The translations under genes were made by a program, and so were the position numbers. The notes below the pieces were generated by a model. That model was not told where the DNA came from and did not search any database. It saw only the letters and a list, made by a program, of their open reading frames with translations. From assembly GCA_024362935.1 (NCBI GenBank), contig JANCRA010000010.1, positions 10,656,501 to 10,720,500 on the forward strand: a stretch of DNA of 64,000 bases, given 5' to 3'. Positions 1 to 13,100 of the stretch are shown here, piece after piece (positions within the stretch are counted from its first letter, which is position 1; every line of letters begins with the position of its first letter). The DNA comes from Setophaga petechia. Taxonomy: Eukaryota; Chordata; Aves; Passeriformes; Parulidae.

Positions 1-1467
1 GCCGGGGGTCCCTCCCCGGTGGCAGCAGAGATTGTGCCAGGTTCCCTGGGGGCAGCTGGGGGGCCTGCACCACAGCAGGTCTGCCTGGGGCTTAATTTGT
101 CCGTGTATTAGAGACAAATGTTGTGTTTTCCAAAATCTTTAGCACGTCAGAGAGCTGCAGTTTGAGGCTGAACATGATTGTATTAAAGGAGAAATATTTC
201 TGATTTCCTTACATGCATGTATGCATATTTATATTCTATACACAGGTGCATAGTACACATTGCATGGGGGCTTGTGCTTACAAGTATACCTGTGGATCCC
301 TAATACAGTGCCTTTTCCAGGAGTTCTTGACATTTGCATGCTCAAAATGATGAGGAATGAGCTAAAATGCACAGTTCACTCTTCTGTTGTGAGAATCCCT
401 GGAGAAGGGTTGGGTAACTGGGAAGGTGCTGTTCTTCATTGCTTTAATACTAAAACACCAAGTGGAGTTATCTTGCAAGGACTCCTCGCACAAACCTTTC
501 TGGGTTTTTATTGCTTTTTTAATGGGTAATGTGTGTGCTCTTTTACATTCATATTTAGGTTCTTTCTTTTGTTAGGCTTGATTAGCTGAGCCTTGGAGTT
601 ACTATACTGAGCAGCTTTTCACACGTGTGAGATCCTCCACTTGTAAAACAAGTGCTCTGAGCTTGCACTGAAGTTTGAGGTTTTAAAAAGGTTCCTCATA
701 GTAGCAAAGTTAGAGAGTTGTTTTGTCAGTTGGTAGTTCAATTTGGAAGATTTAGTATAAATCTTAGAATATCTGAACACTTCTTCAGATTTGTCCTGGT
801 GTCTTGAGTGAGGCACCTTTTTTAAATTCTAAAAGAATTTACCTACATGGGGACTACAATATCAGGCCTTTTATTTAAAAATACAAATATGTGAAAAATA
901 TAGAGGGATTTTCCTTGTAGCTGAATTAAATGCGTTCTTCCAGAGTCTTTGCCTCATCCTTTTTGCAGAATGTCTGGATTTTTTTGGTGCTAAATGGAGA
1001 GTTGTGAGCCTGCACAATCTATTGCAAGAGTTCTCATCAGACAGTGAGAATTAGTATCAGATAACTGATAGCTGAAGCAAAGGTAATCAATCACCTGTGC
1101 ATGTATTTTTGGGGTATATCCCTAAGTTATTTTTCTAATCAAGTCTTCAGAAGTATGTTACCTGTTCCAGATTTCTGTGTGCTTTATGTAAGATTTTGAA
1201 TGTCTCCTGCCTTAATCCATAGGGTTCTGCCACTTGCAAGAATCATTTCTTTGGCTTGAATCTTTTCCATGACAAATCCACTGCCGAATTCATTCCACCA
1301 GCAGCATCTGAGTGCTCTAAAACACCAGGTCACCACTATGGCTTTTGGGAAGCCACTGTCCTTTGCACTGGCTCTGCAAGTGGGGCTGGCCAGGTTTCAC
1401 CAGGGGCCTTTTCTCCCCTCTGGCTGTTCATCCACCATTAGTGTTTCATTAGCAACTGCCTCAAAAT

Positions 1468-1493
1468 TTTGAGTCTCCTATTTGAGTCTCCTA
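1468..1493. repeat. 13-bp tandem duplication (2 copies)
   Basis: The 13-mer TTTGAGTCTCCTA occurs twice head to tail (1468-1480 and 1481-1493). The copies are identical, which suggests a recent local slippage duplication. No function is implied. Confidence 0.8.
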
Positions 1494-4400
1494 TTAATAA
1501 TAGCAATTGATCATAAAACAGAATTAGAAGCCATATTCTTTCCTTCTCTCTTGCATATACCTCTGGGTCTGTTTGAAGAGTGATTGCTTCCTGCAAACAG
1601 CTGCATTGAATTCCCCAGATCCAGCTGATTTGCTCATCCCAGTCCCTCTTTGCACGTGCTTATGAACACAGAATTCCTCTTTCTTCTCTGGTGGGGAATT
1701 GGGCTGCAGTATAGGGGATTCTTTTCTGGCCTTTCTGGGTTTTTACTTTGTACAAACTTGTTGAAAGCGAGCAGAGGTGTGTCCAACCAGAGCCAAGTTG
1801 TTCTGCTTGGAAGAGAGAGGGGCTGCATCCATTCCTGCTTACAAACTGGGTGCTACCAGTGTCTGACTAAAGGCTCCCAGCAGTTGAAGGTAAATCAGCA
1901 ACTAAAACACAGGTTTTGATGGGAAGGGGCATTACAGCTCAAGTTCCCATTTGTAAAGGTAAGGGGAACTCATTTGATCATTAATCTGGATATCACAGTC
2001 ATAAAACTTCAGTCTGATTTCAGCAGCAGCAGAATGTCAAGAAGTTCAGCATTTGTTAGGAAAAAAGAATTGTTGCTTTGAGAAGTTCAGAAAAAGGATC
2101 ATTCGCCTCTGTAGATAAGGTACGTGAGCAACTACTGTTCTCTCAAAAAACCCCAAACCAGTCCCCAGTCCTGTGTTTCAGTTCATCTTGCTTTGCCTTC
2201 CAAAAATGGAACTCCAATCCATCTCTCTTGGAGGATGTTCTTTTGCTGCAAATCTTGTACTGATCTAGGGATTGGACATACCATGTTCATACCTTCTAAT
2301 CTTACTTTATATGAATGAATTGTTAAATTTTTTTCTTCATCCCTCTAGTTTTTGTTGTCAGCTTTTTAAACAATTTTTAATTTTCCAAATGTGTAGATAC
2401 CAGAACAGAACATGTCCTTGCAGTTATTACTATACTAACATTATATGAATAGACAATAAGCTTTATATCCTGCTCTGGTTTTCTTGTTTGATTGTCTACC
2501 AGAACTTTTTTTTGGGGGGATTCACTGACTTCTAGCTTCTAGATTTAACCTTGTCAATCAAATCACTGTACTCCTCACATCACCCCAGTATGAGGTGCAC
2601 CCTGTGGTATCTGACTTTGCAATATTGTTTGGTTAAAACCACTGTAGGCAGCAGGCCCAAGCAGCAGCCTGTTCCCATCACTGTTCAGCACAGCATTGTT
2701 TTTCCCTTGAAGTTTTATAGGGGTGACTCCTGAAGCTTTATTTTAGACTGTTGATCATACACAATAGAACTGTAGTGAGAGAAAAACTGATCCCTGAAGC
2801 ACAATAGGGAAAATATTCATAGAATAATTCCTGCACTTAATTTTCACAAACTGACAGCTGTTCTGCATTATTAGTTAACAGTGATAGTAGTGTAGTGATC
2901 ACTTTTATTGCAATGTCATGATTTACAGAAGTCTTGGTTTAATAACACTAATAAACTCATTTTTTAAAAAACTTTGAAAAGAGGAATTTTATTTTCTAAA
3001 TGCTTTGACAGGTATGAATTTAGATTCTTGAATCTTTGGTGACTGCTTCCTGTAGATTGTTCTATGATCTGCTTACATGTTAGAATGAAGCAAAGCCAGT
3101 CCTTTTCCCAGGATCAGATATTTTACTGTCTTCCCTGAGCCCCACCGTGTTGTTTGCACATTTCTGACACTTCCCTCTCCAAGCATTTCCAATTCCAGGT
3201 TGTTCAGTGACTGAGTTTCTCAGTGTGCTCAGTGAGCATCATTGCCAGAGCTGGCTGTGTCTCAGCCCAAGGCACTGGGGGATGTGGGTGTGTGTCCGTG
3301 CTGTTCTGGGCTGTGCTTGCATGTGGTGGAGCAGGACATGGGCTCTGCTGTTCTGTGGCCATGAGAGAGAGTGGGCTGTATTGAGGTTGTTGGGTAAATG
3401 GTTCTCAGCTGTGGGAACGGAGATGTTGGCAGGGAGAGGTAATTCCTGTATTTTGTCAGGTGAGACACTGAAAATGCCAATGTGCTGCCAAAGTGTGTCA
3501 TCCCTTCCTCGTGTCTGATGAACAAATCTAAAGCCTGGGTTATACTAAGAGCAATGTTTTATTACTTGATCATATTAGTTAGTAAACAGACAAAAGAGTA
3601 AAGTCATCAATTCATTCTGTTCTATTGGAATAAAATGTAACCAAAAGCTTACCTGTATTTGTTTCAGTACCCACTGTTGGGACATGGATCTATTTTTCTT
3701 TTTTAGAAACACCGCACACACTATGGTAAAGTACTGCCTTCAGTTTGGAATGAATTTGCTATTTTAATCTTTTCATGCTAGATCATTTATGAAGTTTATA
3801 TTCTATTTATATTTCTTGTAAGGAGTTCTTGCTCTGGAAAATAATTTTATTGAGTATGTCATCAGTTTTGATGTGACAAAACTACTTCTTGTCTTGAATA
3901 CAGTGACTCTTACTTTAAAAATGTTCCAAATATGCAATATGTCTTTTGGGATGAATAAATGGTAAAACTTATGAGAATAAATTTACATCACAACAGAAAG
4001 CTGATTTGTATTGTACATAGTCTTTCATTCAGCCTAACTCCAAATTTCAGCATCCCCAACTTCTGAACCTGCTACACTCTGCTTTACTGGGATAGAAGAC
4101 AAGTTGCTAATTAGTGAATGGATTAAAACTGATTTCAAAGTTGGAATCTATTTACCTGTTTACTTTGTGCAAATGGGATTTGCAGCCACATGAGCTTCCC
4201 TCCTCTGTGTGACATGGTAAAGCTGGGCTCCAACAGGCCTGAACCAGGGAAGGAGGGGCTGGAGCACGGGGTAGGAATGCAGCCTTGGTTTGTGCAAGAG
4301 TTAGGTGGGTTTAGTGGTGAGACATCCTCAGGATCAGTCACTGATCATCCTTTAAGAAAGACCAACAATCCTACAGTATTTTATCTTTACTGTAAATCAA

Positions 4401-6691
4401 AGGGAATTCTGGACTTCTGTTTCAGTGCTGACTCAAGAAAAGGACATTCAGTGAGTCACTCACATAATTTCAGCAAGTTTGAGGAAGGAAAGTCTCCTCC
4501 CTGTTTGGAGACTGTGTGGTTTGGATCCACCCCAGGGTGCAGTTTAAGTACACATGGTCTCACTGCAGACAAGCAGTAAGTCCTGGTGTAAGACCCAGGT
4601 AACTTATCTCTTCTGTTTTTCAATTTAAAAAGTTAAAGTCAGAGTTGGCATTAAAACATTCTTCTGGATGCAGTAGATGTTTGGGCGGGAGGAGGGAAGC
4701 CTGAAAAGGTGATGAAGATATCTGCTGCTCTTCATGGGACGTTGCTGGTAGCACTTGATGTGTTACAAGTTTGTCTTGAATTCCTGACTCCCAACCCCAG
4801 TGCAGAGCATTCTTCCTTAGACCCTTAATGAGTTTATTTCTGAGTAATGCTGCAGCTAAAAGGTGGTGATAAAGTTTGCTCATTTTTAAAGGTTCAGTGT
4901 CAATATTCCAGGCTCACTGGATGTGATATTCAAGGCATTTGGTGTTCCTGTTGTAAGTGTAGCAGCCACAGCTGACTGGCAGTTTTTCTGTTGCAGAACC
5001 TGACTGGTATCCAGCTGTAGCTGGCCATTGTAAGACACACTTATTGCTCTTTTTTGGTTTTTTCCACTTTGTAATTAATTGCAGTGGCACATAAGCAAAG
5101 ACATAGCCTGCAGCAATTTCTGTCATTTTTTAATTGCACTTCCAGCCTTGGGTTGGCCAGATGTTGATGTGCCTGTGCTACATGTTGCAGCAATAGTACA
5201 TCCTTCCCCTGCAGACTTCTGTGACTGTAATTCTTCTTTAGAAGAATTATGTCCCAGAAAATCATAAATAAATAAATATGAACATATTATAAATATTAAC
5301 ATTAAATATTAACAATCTCTCTTATTATTACTTTACATTGTTGCCTTTGCAGCAAGTGAGGGTGTACAAGGACCTTCCATGTCCTTGTTCAGGAGGATGT
5401 TTAGTAGACAAATACAAAAAAATTCTGGTGTCTTATATGGTGTGTCTCGTTTGAAATCTAGTGAGTGGTAAAAAATCATTTACCCCACAGTGATGTTTCT
5501 TCCAGTAATTGAAAAACAAATACTGGAAGAATTCCATCCGAATGAGCCCTTCTGGGATGTTTCTTTGTTGAGAACTGAATTGCTTTGTCAGATGTGTAGG
5601 ATGTTGCATGTGCTTGGAATGTGAGTCTGTGAGACATCCCTGCTACTGAATGACTGCCTTAGATGGGCAGGGAAATGTATCAGGGAAATCTTTGGTGTAA
5701 GTTTGTCAGGATGGAAGATGAGCCACGGTATTGGCAGAGATAATTCTCAGCTGAGGCACCTCAGTTCTGCTCATGTGCACGTGGACTCACTAACAGTGGT
5801 GTTCATCTGCTTCACTTAATGCAAATTGTTTCCAGTTCCCATGAAATACATTTCACTGGAGATTATTCAAACATGGTAAGTTTTCAGTTGTAAAATAGAG
5901 AACAATAATTGTGTATTTAGTCATATTCTGCAGCTGTGTGGCTTAATGCTTTAATTTCTTGGACTTAATACCTCAATGCAATCCTGCTAGCTCAGACATT
6001 CCTCAGAAAACTACTGTGTTATTCTTTAAATTTTGAGGGTATTTTGGAGTTCTTCAGTCCTTTGGTTGTGAAGATCCTCTGAAAATATAAAGTTCTAACT
6101 GTGTGATGTGAAGGTTGCTTCCTGCAGCCTCTGAAGTGCAAGTTTGGGAAGCAGTGGGATTGTGCTGATGAGAGTGGCCGTAGGTGTCCATGGCCCAGGT
6201 GTGAGCAGCCCTGTCCTCTTCAGGAGAAGAGGATGATGAGTCAGGGCAGAGTCACATCCTGTTAGCACTGCCTGGGAACACCAGCACTTCACTCTTCCTG
6301 CTTCTCATAATGAAAGCTGAGAAGCCATAAAAAGAAGCTCACTGAAGAGTGAGAAAGGCCAGTCCTTCAGCCACCTGTGGCTGCCCAGCCTTGCATGCAG
6401 GATTCTCACTGCTCAAAAGCAGCTCAGGCTCAGCTCTGTGTCCCTGGAGGGCTCTTTCATGGCTGTGGCTGGTGGCTGCAGGGCCAGGCACACACAGTGG
6501 CCTTGCCTCCCTCCAGCTGAGAGCTTTTCTCTGCAGCCCCAGGCTGGGGTGGTTTGCTGTGGTGTGGCTGCTGCTTTACAGCTGCTGGCACCTGCTTCAG
6601 GTCTGCCAGTGTCCCGAGTGGGAGAGAGCTGAAGCCCAGCACTGGCTGTACCCATCTGAGCAGGCTGTGCATGCCCACCAGTGAGAAGCAG

Positions 6692-6713
6692 TGTCTGTCT
6701 GTCTGTCTGTCTG
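6692..6713. repeat. (TGTC)n microsatellite
   Basis: About five perfect copies of the tetranucleotide TGTC/CTGT run through a moderately GC-rich stretch just upstream of a CR1 fragment. It is a short simple repeat and likely length-polymorphic. Confidence 0.85.
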
Positions 6714-6795
6714 CCTCCTGCATCTCAGTGTGCTCTGCTCTGCCCTGTGGGACTGGCTTTCAGCTGGACTCCAGCATACATGGTAACAGATGGAC

Positions 6796-7019
6796 TTACC
6801 TTGGACATTGGGAATAAATTCTTCCTTGTGGGGGTGGTGAGGCCCTGGCACAGGTTGTCCAGAGAAGCTGTGGATGTCCCATCCCTGGAAGTGTTCCAGG
6901 CCAGGCTGGATGGGGCTTTGAGCAACCTGGTCTAATGGCAGGTGTCCCTGCCCATGGCAGGGGGCTGAAATGGAATGGTCTTTAAGGTCCCTTTTCAGTC
7001 CAAACTGTGCAATGATTCT
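6796..7019 (+). mobile_element. CR1 LINE 3' end fragment
   Basis: CR1 is the dominant non-LTR retrotransposon of birds and usually survives as short 5'-truncated copies. This copy shows the diagnostic 3' region in order: 'attcttcc..gtgggggtggtgaggccctggcacaggttg' near 6817-6857, 'ccatccctggaagtgttccag' near 6879, 'ggctggatggggctttgagcaacctggtcta' near 6904, 'gtgtccctgcccatggcaggggg' near 6942, and a 3' terminus ending in the ATGATTCTG-type octamer repeat at about 7011-7019. It is about 220 bp long, + oriented and non-coding. The exact 5' break is approximate. Confidence 0.92.
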
Positions 7020-7020
7020 G

Positions 7021-7146
7021 GGACAGCTCAGCTGGTCAGAGTAGGTTCTAGTTACACCAAGGTTTTGGGTTTGATCCCTGTTGGCTCATTCAGGAGTTGG
7101 GCTCGATGATCCTTGTGGGTCTATTCCAGCTCAGACTGTTCTGTGG
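7021..7146 (+). mobile_element. tRNA-Ile-derived SINE with CR1-like tail (TguSINE1-like)
   Basis: The first ~60 bp resemble a tRNA-Ile gene. An A-box-like block, CAGCTCAGCTGG, lies at 7024-7035 (one change from TAGCTCAGTTGG). An anticodon-arm-like segment with 'acaccaagg' follows, then a B box, GGTTTGATCC, at 7068-7077. The second half (about 7093-7146) reads like the 3' end of a CR1 element: 'gagttgggctcgatgatccttgtggg' and then '..ttccagctcagactgttctgtgg'. A tRNA head fused to a CR1 tail is the structure of the passerine SINE described in zebra finch. Such elements are transcribed by RNA polymerase III and mobilised by CR1 reverse transcriptase. The copy is diverged, lacks the CpGs of a functional tRNA and is probably inactive. 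Family assignment is from memory of its structure. Confidence 0.8.
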
Positions 7147-10100
7147 TCAGTTTGTGTTTCACTGTGCACATTCAAAGCTGTGTTTGCACGGATTCCTGAA
7201 TCCCATGGTCATGGAGCAGAAACAAGCTGCTGTAGCAGAGCAAGGAACTCCACTTATCCATACATTCTGTTTGAGTGGGATGAAGCTTTGTGCTTCTCAG
7301 TGCATTTTTAACAGGATAGAGATTTAGAAAAAGGTGTTTTAAGCTTTTAAAATTCACGGTGTTAGAAGGGGGAAGTTGGAGTTGCCACTTGTGACGTGTA
7401 CTGTGTGCGCAGATCTCTCATGAGGCATCTTATTTTGAAAGAGGGTGTTTAAAAACCTTCCCCAAATATATTGGCTACCTACCAATAACTTTTAACCTGG
7501 CATTGAAGCTGGAGAGGATTTTTTCTTTTGTTTCTGTGCTGCATTGCTTAATGCATGCAAAACTGACTTGTTTAAGCAGGGCTTTTCTACTAACAGCTTG
7601 AGACTTAAATCACCAATTCCAAATACATTTCAAAACATGCTTTGTCGTGGAAAATACTTCCCCTACAGCCTTCTTGGGGGTGTCCTTGCTCGTAGTTGCT
7701 GCTTCTGTTTTTCCTCAAGTATGTCAGGGTGGTTTTGCTCAAATAAATTATTTGTCATCCTCAGAGCGTAAAGGCCCTGGTGGCTGTGTTGTCCCTGAGC
7801 ATGTCCCCCCAGCAGCCCTGAGCTGGAGGTTGGGTTGTTTTGGTTTCCTGGACAATAAACCTGTGGCCTGGGAAGCCTGACCTGGCCTGTATCAGCATGA
7901 GGAGTGGCAGGAGCCTGCAGGAGGAAGGTCCAGGTGTCTTGAGAGGAAGGAAATGAGGGGAAACCAGCGTGTTTTGGGAAACGTTCCCACACAATGCAAG
8001 GGAGAGGCATGGGGTCAGGGGCACATGAGGAAGGGAAGGGTCAAATGGGTCAGAGAAGGATTTTCCTAGGTTTTACCACAGAGGGAAAACGTACTCTTCT
8101 AGCCTTGAAAGAGCATCCCCATCCTCTGCTGGTGTCTGCTGCCTGCTCCCTGAGCCAGGGTGATGGTGGAGAGCCCCAGCTGCTGCCCGGGGCAGGGGGA
8201 GCTGCCCTGTGTGACCCTGGGGGCAGTGAGGGGGAAGGTGCTGTTTAATGTTTAACACACTGTGCAGGAGAGGGGCCTCACAGACAATGTCTGCCTTCCT
8301 GCCCTGTGCCTGAACCTCGTGGGAAGCCTGCTCCATTCTTATCCCCTTCCTGGCACTGACCCGTGGGTCTGCTGTGGCCTGAGGCTTCCTGTCACCCCTG
8401 CAGGGCACCTTCCTCCGTAAGAGCCAGGTCCATGGGCTTCCCTTGCCCCAAATACAGAGGATTTCTCCTGCCTATTGCAACAATGGGGTGACCTGGAGCT
8501 GTGTTTGCAGCATTGAGCAGGTGAACAATAAAATAGCTGCCAGGGAATTTGAACTGGTGTCCAGGAAGCAAAGTCTTTGGTCTGGAAAGGTGGTGGGATG
8601 GGATATGGTGGGGGTCACATTGCAGAATGCAGCTGGGTACACTGCCAGGGGGGCACAGTGCCTCTGCAGGGTGGGCAGAGCCCCTGCTGGAAGCTGCTCT
8701 GCTGGCCGAGGTGCCAGGACTTGTGTAGGGCACAGTGAAGGGTGCGCCCGAGCCTGGCTGCATCAGGAGAAGGTAAGAGCTGGGAATTCTTTTCTGCTGT
8801 AGCAAGAATGACAGTGGTGCCAGCACTTCCCCTGGTCTGTCTTGCCTTGGCTAAACTGTGTCCTTAGAGTGAGATGCCTTTGATGCATCTGTTGCCTCAT
8901 CATTGCCTCATCCATGGAGCTTGGCTTGAGCCATCCCTATGGCTGAGAGACAAAGATCCTTTTACATCTTAAAAGAATCTTTGTTCTAGTTTTGTTTTGT
9001 CTAATTCTCACTTGTGTATAACAATGTACATAATCTATATGGAAAAAATTATCTTCACTTAAATGTTGTTTTCTCTGTACACATGCCAGTGGAAAATGCT
9101 TCATCGATACTTCCTACAGTCCTGCAGACCAGACAATGCCATTCTCAGTATTGTTTCAATCTAAATTACTGACAAATAAAATAGTTTGGTAATTTTACCA
9201 GAAGCAGATGTCAACTTTCTAGCCTTAAAGCAAAAAAACCCACAAACCAACAAAGCCCCCAAAACCAAAGGAAAGAACCCTTTAGACTCAGTGTGTGGCC
9301 TAAAGGCAACCATCCCTATGCCTGTGCTGCTAATTGGGCCCTGCCTGTCACCCTCATTAGCCCTGGGGCTTTTGGGCACTGCTGAGAAGGAACAGCCCCA
9401 TTACAGGGCATTGCAAGAGTTGTTCATGATGTCTCTCTGTGGGAAGAAAAATTCAGTTCACACCCTGTAAGTCCAAACTATAAGGTAAAAATAATCCCTT
9501 TCTATTCTCTCCTAAACAGAACTGCTCCTGGAAAGCAGAAACAAACCCTAGTAATTGCTCTATGTCCCTGGAGTCCTTAACAGAGCATCTGCAGACATGA
9601 CAGGAACAAGACCTGCTCCGGGATCCCTGCAGTTTCAGCCATGGCAGAGATCAGTTCATGCGTTACTGTTTCAGTGCTCTGTGTGTGCTCAGTGCTGCGG
9701 CACTGCAAAGAAGATGACTTTATTTTCCTGCTGCAAAGAGGTTGAAATCTTAACATCCTGAACATATGGAAGGAGAGTTTTCTTTGACTGTCAAAAATCT
9801 CATAAAATGTAAGCTGGGGGGAGAGGGGAGGCCACGTGCATGCTCGATGTTCAAGAAAAACCTATTTGTGCTCAGTGTAATGACAATATTTTTCAGTTGC
9901 AACTCTCCTGTGCAGACATTTAATCTCCCTGCTGTGGACAGATTGAGAGCAATGAGAGCTACATGACTTTTAACATGGCCAGTTTTCTAAGAACAAAAGT
10001 AATCTGTGTCAAAGGTGTGATTTGGGTCATTTTTGCACCTTTTTTTTTGGTCTGTGATTCTATTTATTCCCTGGCCAGTTTTTACACTCCCCAGACTTGA

Positions 10101-13100
10101 AAAAAAGTAGACGTTGTTGATAACTAAGAGGAAAGAGACTGGTTTCCTAGATCTGATCTGAGCACCATTGCCTTTATTTATGTAAACAGTGACATCATCT
10201 TCTGTTGCAGAACGGGAACCCTGAACAGTTACAGGAGAGCAAATTTGGGAAGTGTCCTTATGAGACAAATGTGATTCACCTTCGAGTGTGTACATTTAAG
10301 AAAGATGCTGTCTCCTGAGTCAGATAAGTTCTGTGGATCTGACTTTGCTCCAGCTCAAACTGTCATGTATTAACAAAAATTAATCACTTTTTTCCCCTTT
10401 TAAACTACTTGAAAAGTGGTGCTTGCAGCCTGCTGGGAGTGTGAAGAGCAGCAGAGCCAGCTTTTTTTGTCCCCTTTCAACTTCTCCAGAAATCTGCTTT
10501 TGCATCCTCCAAAGGCCTTTTGTAAGTGGTGCCTGACCCATCCAGTGACGGTAAGGGCTGCCTTGTTCCTGGGGTTCAGTCAGCCAGGGCATGGTGGTCA
10601 GGGCATTCTGAACTGCCAGGAAAGCACTCGCTTTCCTCCTGGGGGAGTTTGCTGATGTCTGTTAGAAAATCCCACCACAGCCAGGTTCAGTCTCTTCTGC
10701 ATCACACAGCATGGGGAAATATGCATCCTTTTTGGCCAGAGCTGGAAAAACAAAACCATCGAGCAGAGTATGGCTGAGCTGCTGCCAGGGGTGAACATCT
10801 GCTCTACAGCTTGTCATTCAGCCCTTAAAGATGTTCTGTGAGCAGCCAAGAGCTCTGGCCTGGCTGGGTTCCTGCATCTGTTTTGTACCTGAGTGGGAAA
10901 TCACTCTCTCCAAAGGGAAGGGTTGCAGATTGGCAGGCTCCACCTCTGTGCCAGCTGCACATGTGCAGCAGTGTGTGGACCTGCCTCCTGGAGAGAGAAA
11001 ACCCTGCTTTCTCCTCACTTGGATCTTCTGTGCCATATTCACTGAGAAGAACTGCTCCTCTAGTGAATCACCATGAGGGAAGTAGACACAAGTTCTCCAT
11101 TTCCTAGCACCTGCCTTGCTGCAGGGACATGTCTGTGCCTCTTGCTGTTAGGAAGTGACTGCATCTGTGCTGGTCAGGCAGGGACAGAAGGCTGAAAGTT
11201 CTTTGGGTTGGCTTTGTTTGTTTGTTTGTTTGTTTGTTTAGAAATTAACAAGTGTTTAGCAAGAATTAGTGATTGTTTCCAGTGGATTTGCTTCCAAACT
11301 TGGCATCATGTCATGGGAAAGGCTGGGGGTAAGGCTGTTGGACATTGGGAGGTGCCATGGCCCCGTGTCCCCCAGCCGTGTCCCAAACCAGAGACCCTTC
11401 TGTCCTCTCTGAATTGCTTCCTCCATGAATGAAGGCAAATGTTGCATTACACCAGGGGCAGAACAGCATCCCCCAGCCTTCCTTGTCGAGAAGCTGTTGC
11501 CACTTTTCCTTGGCTTTAAGCCAGGGCTGGCTCAGCAGACCCTTGGGTCAGATTCCTGGTTTCTCTCCTCTGCTCGGTGCCTTTTCCCGTTGCCCCATCA
11601 GCCTGGGCTGGCCCTGCCGAAGGCTCTGGTGCTGCCGAGCTCCTTTGGGGAGGTCTCCAGCTTTGCTTTTCGTGGCTCCTGCCAGGTTTCACTTCTCTAA
11701 TGCCTGAGTTTCACACTGAAACTTGAGGAAGATCCCATCTGAAGGTGTTGTGGCTTTCCAGCTCCCAGTGGGAGGAGTGACTCCCTGATGGCACTTTGTG
11801 CTTTGTTTTGAGCTTACCAAGTGTCTTCACCCTCATCTCAAAGCAGCAGCTTTATAAAACCAGCTGGCAGAAGTGAGATTGGGGCATCTCACAAACCTGC
11901 ACCAGTTCCTCACTGGGGCCAAATGACAGCAGTGCCCCAGACAGATGCTCAGTCTGCCCAGGGCTCAGGGTGCTGTCCTGGCTGCCATGCAGGGCAAGCA
12001 GCTTTCACTCCTCCTGCTTCCAGGAAGGTGAGGAGATTTGGACCAGTTTGGGAGAAGCTGATGCTCATTTGGAGAAGATTTTGGGTGCCACCTTCATATG
12101 ATGATTCTCAGGAGTATCCTTGAGATACCATTTATCCAGAGGATTTGCTGTGCCTGGTAACTTTAGGGATGTGTGTTTCTTGCCTGGTCTTACTATGATC
12201 CTGGTGAGCCATCTGGAAATTTCATCCTGTGATTACTCCAGGATCTGGAAGACCTTTTGTAACTACTAATCCTAGAAACAGATTTTTCCTTCATCCTGTC
12301 TGTCAACACAGCCTTTAACTTATTTTTATGGGCTTCAGCACATGTTTGAAGCATCACTGCCTTAGGATACAATTTATTTTTTCCAGAGTATCTCAGTGCT
12401 CCTTATATCTACTTATAGCACTTTCTGAGGAACAGCTGTTTCATGGGTATTTATTAGGATCCTCTGTGCCCTTCAAAACTTGACACATCTCTGTTTGCAC
12501 ACCTAGAACAGGAATTAGTATGACTTAGCATGCCATGAGCATGAGATCCTAGGAAATTATGCTTTTTGGTGCCACATATTTTGCTGCAAAAAAAATTTAG
12601 TAATGTTTTCATTGGTAAGACGTGATAAATATTTCATTTAAAAATATTGATGCAATTAAGGCAAGGGGGGTAAAGCAAAAAGACTAATCTAAGATAACTG
12701 GTGCCATGCTAGATTCTTGGTGTTTTGCCCCTTTTTTTGTGTCTTGCCCTCTGCCTCTTGTTCACCCACCAAAATAACTCATGGATGAAGTTTGCTGTAT
12801 GTGTCTTAACTGCTCTGTGGAGGGAGTGGGATATGGCAGGCGGGAATCCTGTGTGCAGGAAAAGCTGTTTAATAGAGTGCCATCAGTGCTGGGCGAGTTT
12901 GGGAAGGTCTCTGTTGTCATCTTGCCTGGAACCATGGCCCTGCTCCTGCTAGAACATAAGGGCCCAGGCCGAGGTTCAGAGAGGCTGCCTGGAGGGGCCT
13001 GCAGGACACGTTTCCCATGGCTGGAGCACGGCAGAGTGAGGAGAAGCAGGAGGGGTCTGTGTGTGTGCACAGCCCAGTGAGGGCTCGCTGCAGGTGCCCA

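Larger units (their letters stand above)
1..6795. other. Upstream non-coding DNA, no gene recognised
   Basis: No open frame here has a recognisable domain or convincing flanking splice sites. The + strand looks T- and G-rich by eye, with several AATAAA-type hexamers (for example near 3630, 3953, 3977 and 5268). That would fit a 3'UTR or intron of a + strand gene, but it is equally expected by chance in AT-rich DNA. In mammals the gene upstream of FLNB is SLMAP, on the same strand. I looked for its C-terminal membrane-anchor exon and did not find it, so the stretch is left as intergenic or intronic. Confidence 0.6.

Noticed and set aside
7021..7080. A functional tRNA-Ile gene.
   Set aside because: The acceptor stem does not pair, the anticodon region is mutated, and the sequence runs directly into a CR1-like tail, so it is a SINE head and not a tRNA gene.
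9517..9600. A possible terminal exon of SLMAP, the gene upstream of FLNB in mammals: a good acceptor-like tract, then a frame reading LLYVPG..NRAS, similar to the recalled SLMAP C-terminus.
   Set aside because: That frame has stop codons immediately upstream (9549-9554), the hydrophobic membrane anchor that should precede the motif is absent, and no stop follows at the expected place. The resemblance spans under a dozen residues and is most likely chance.
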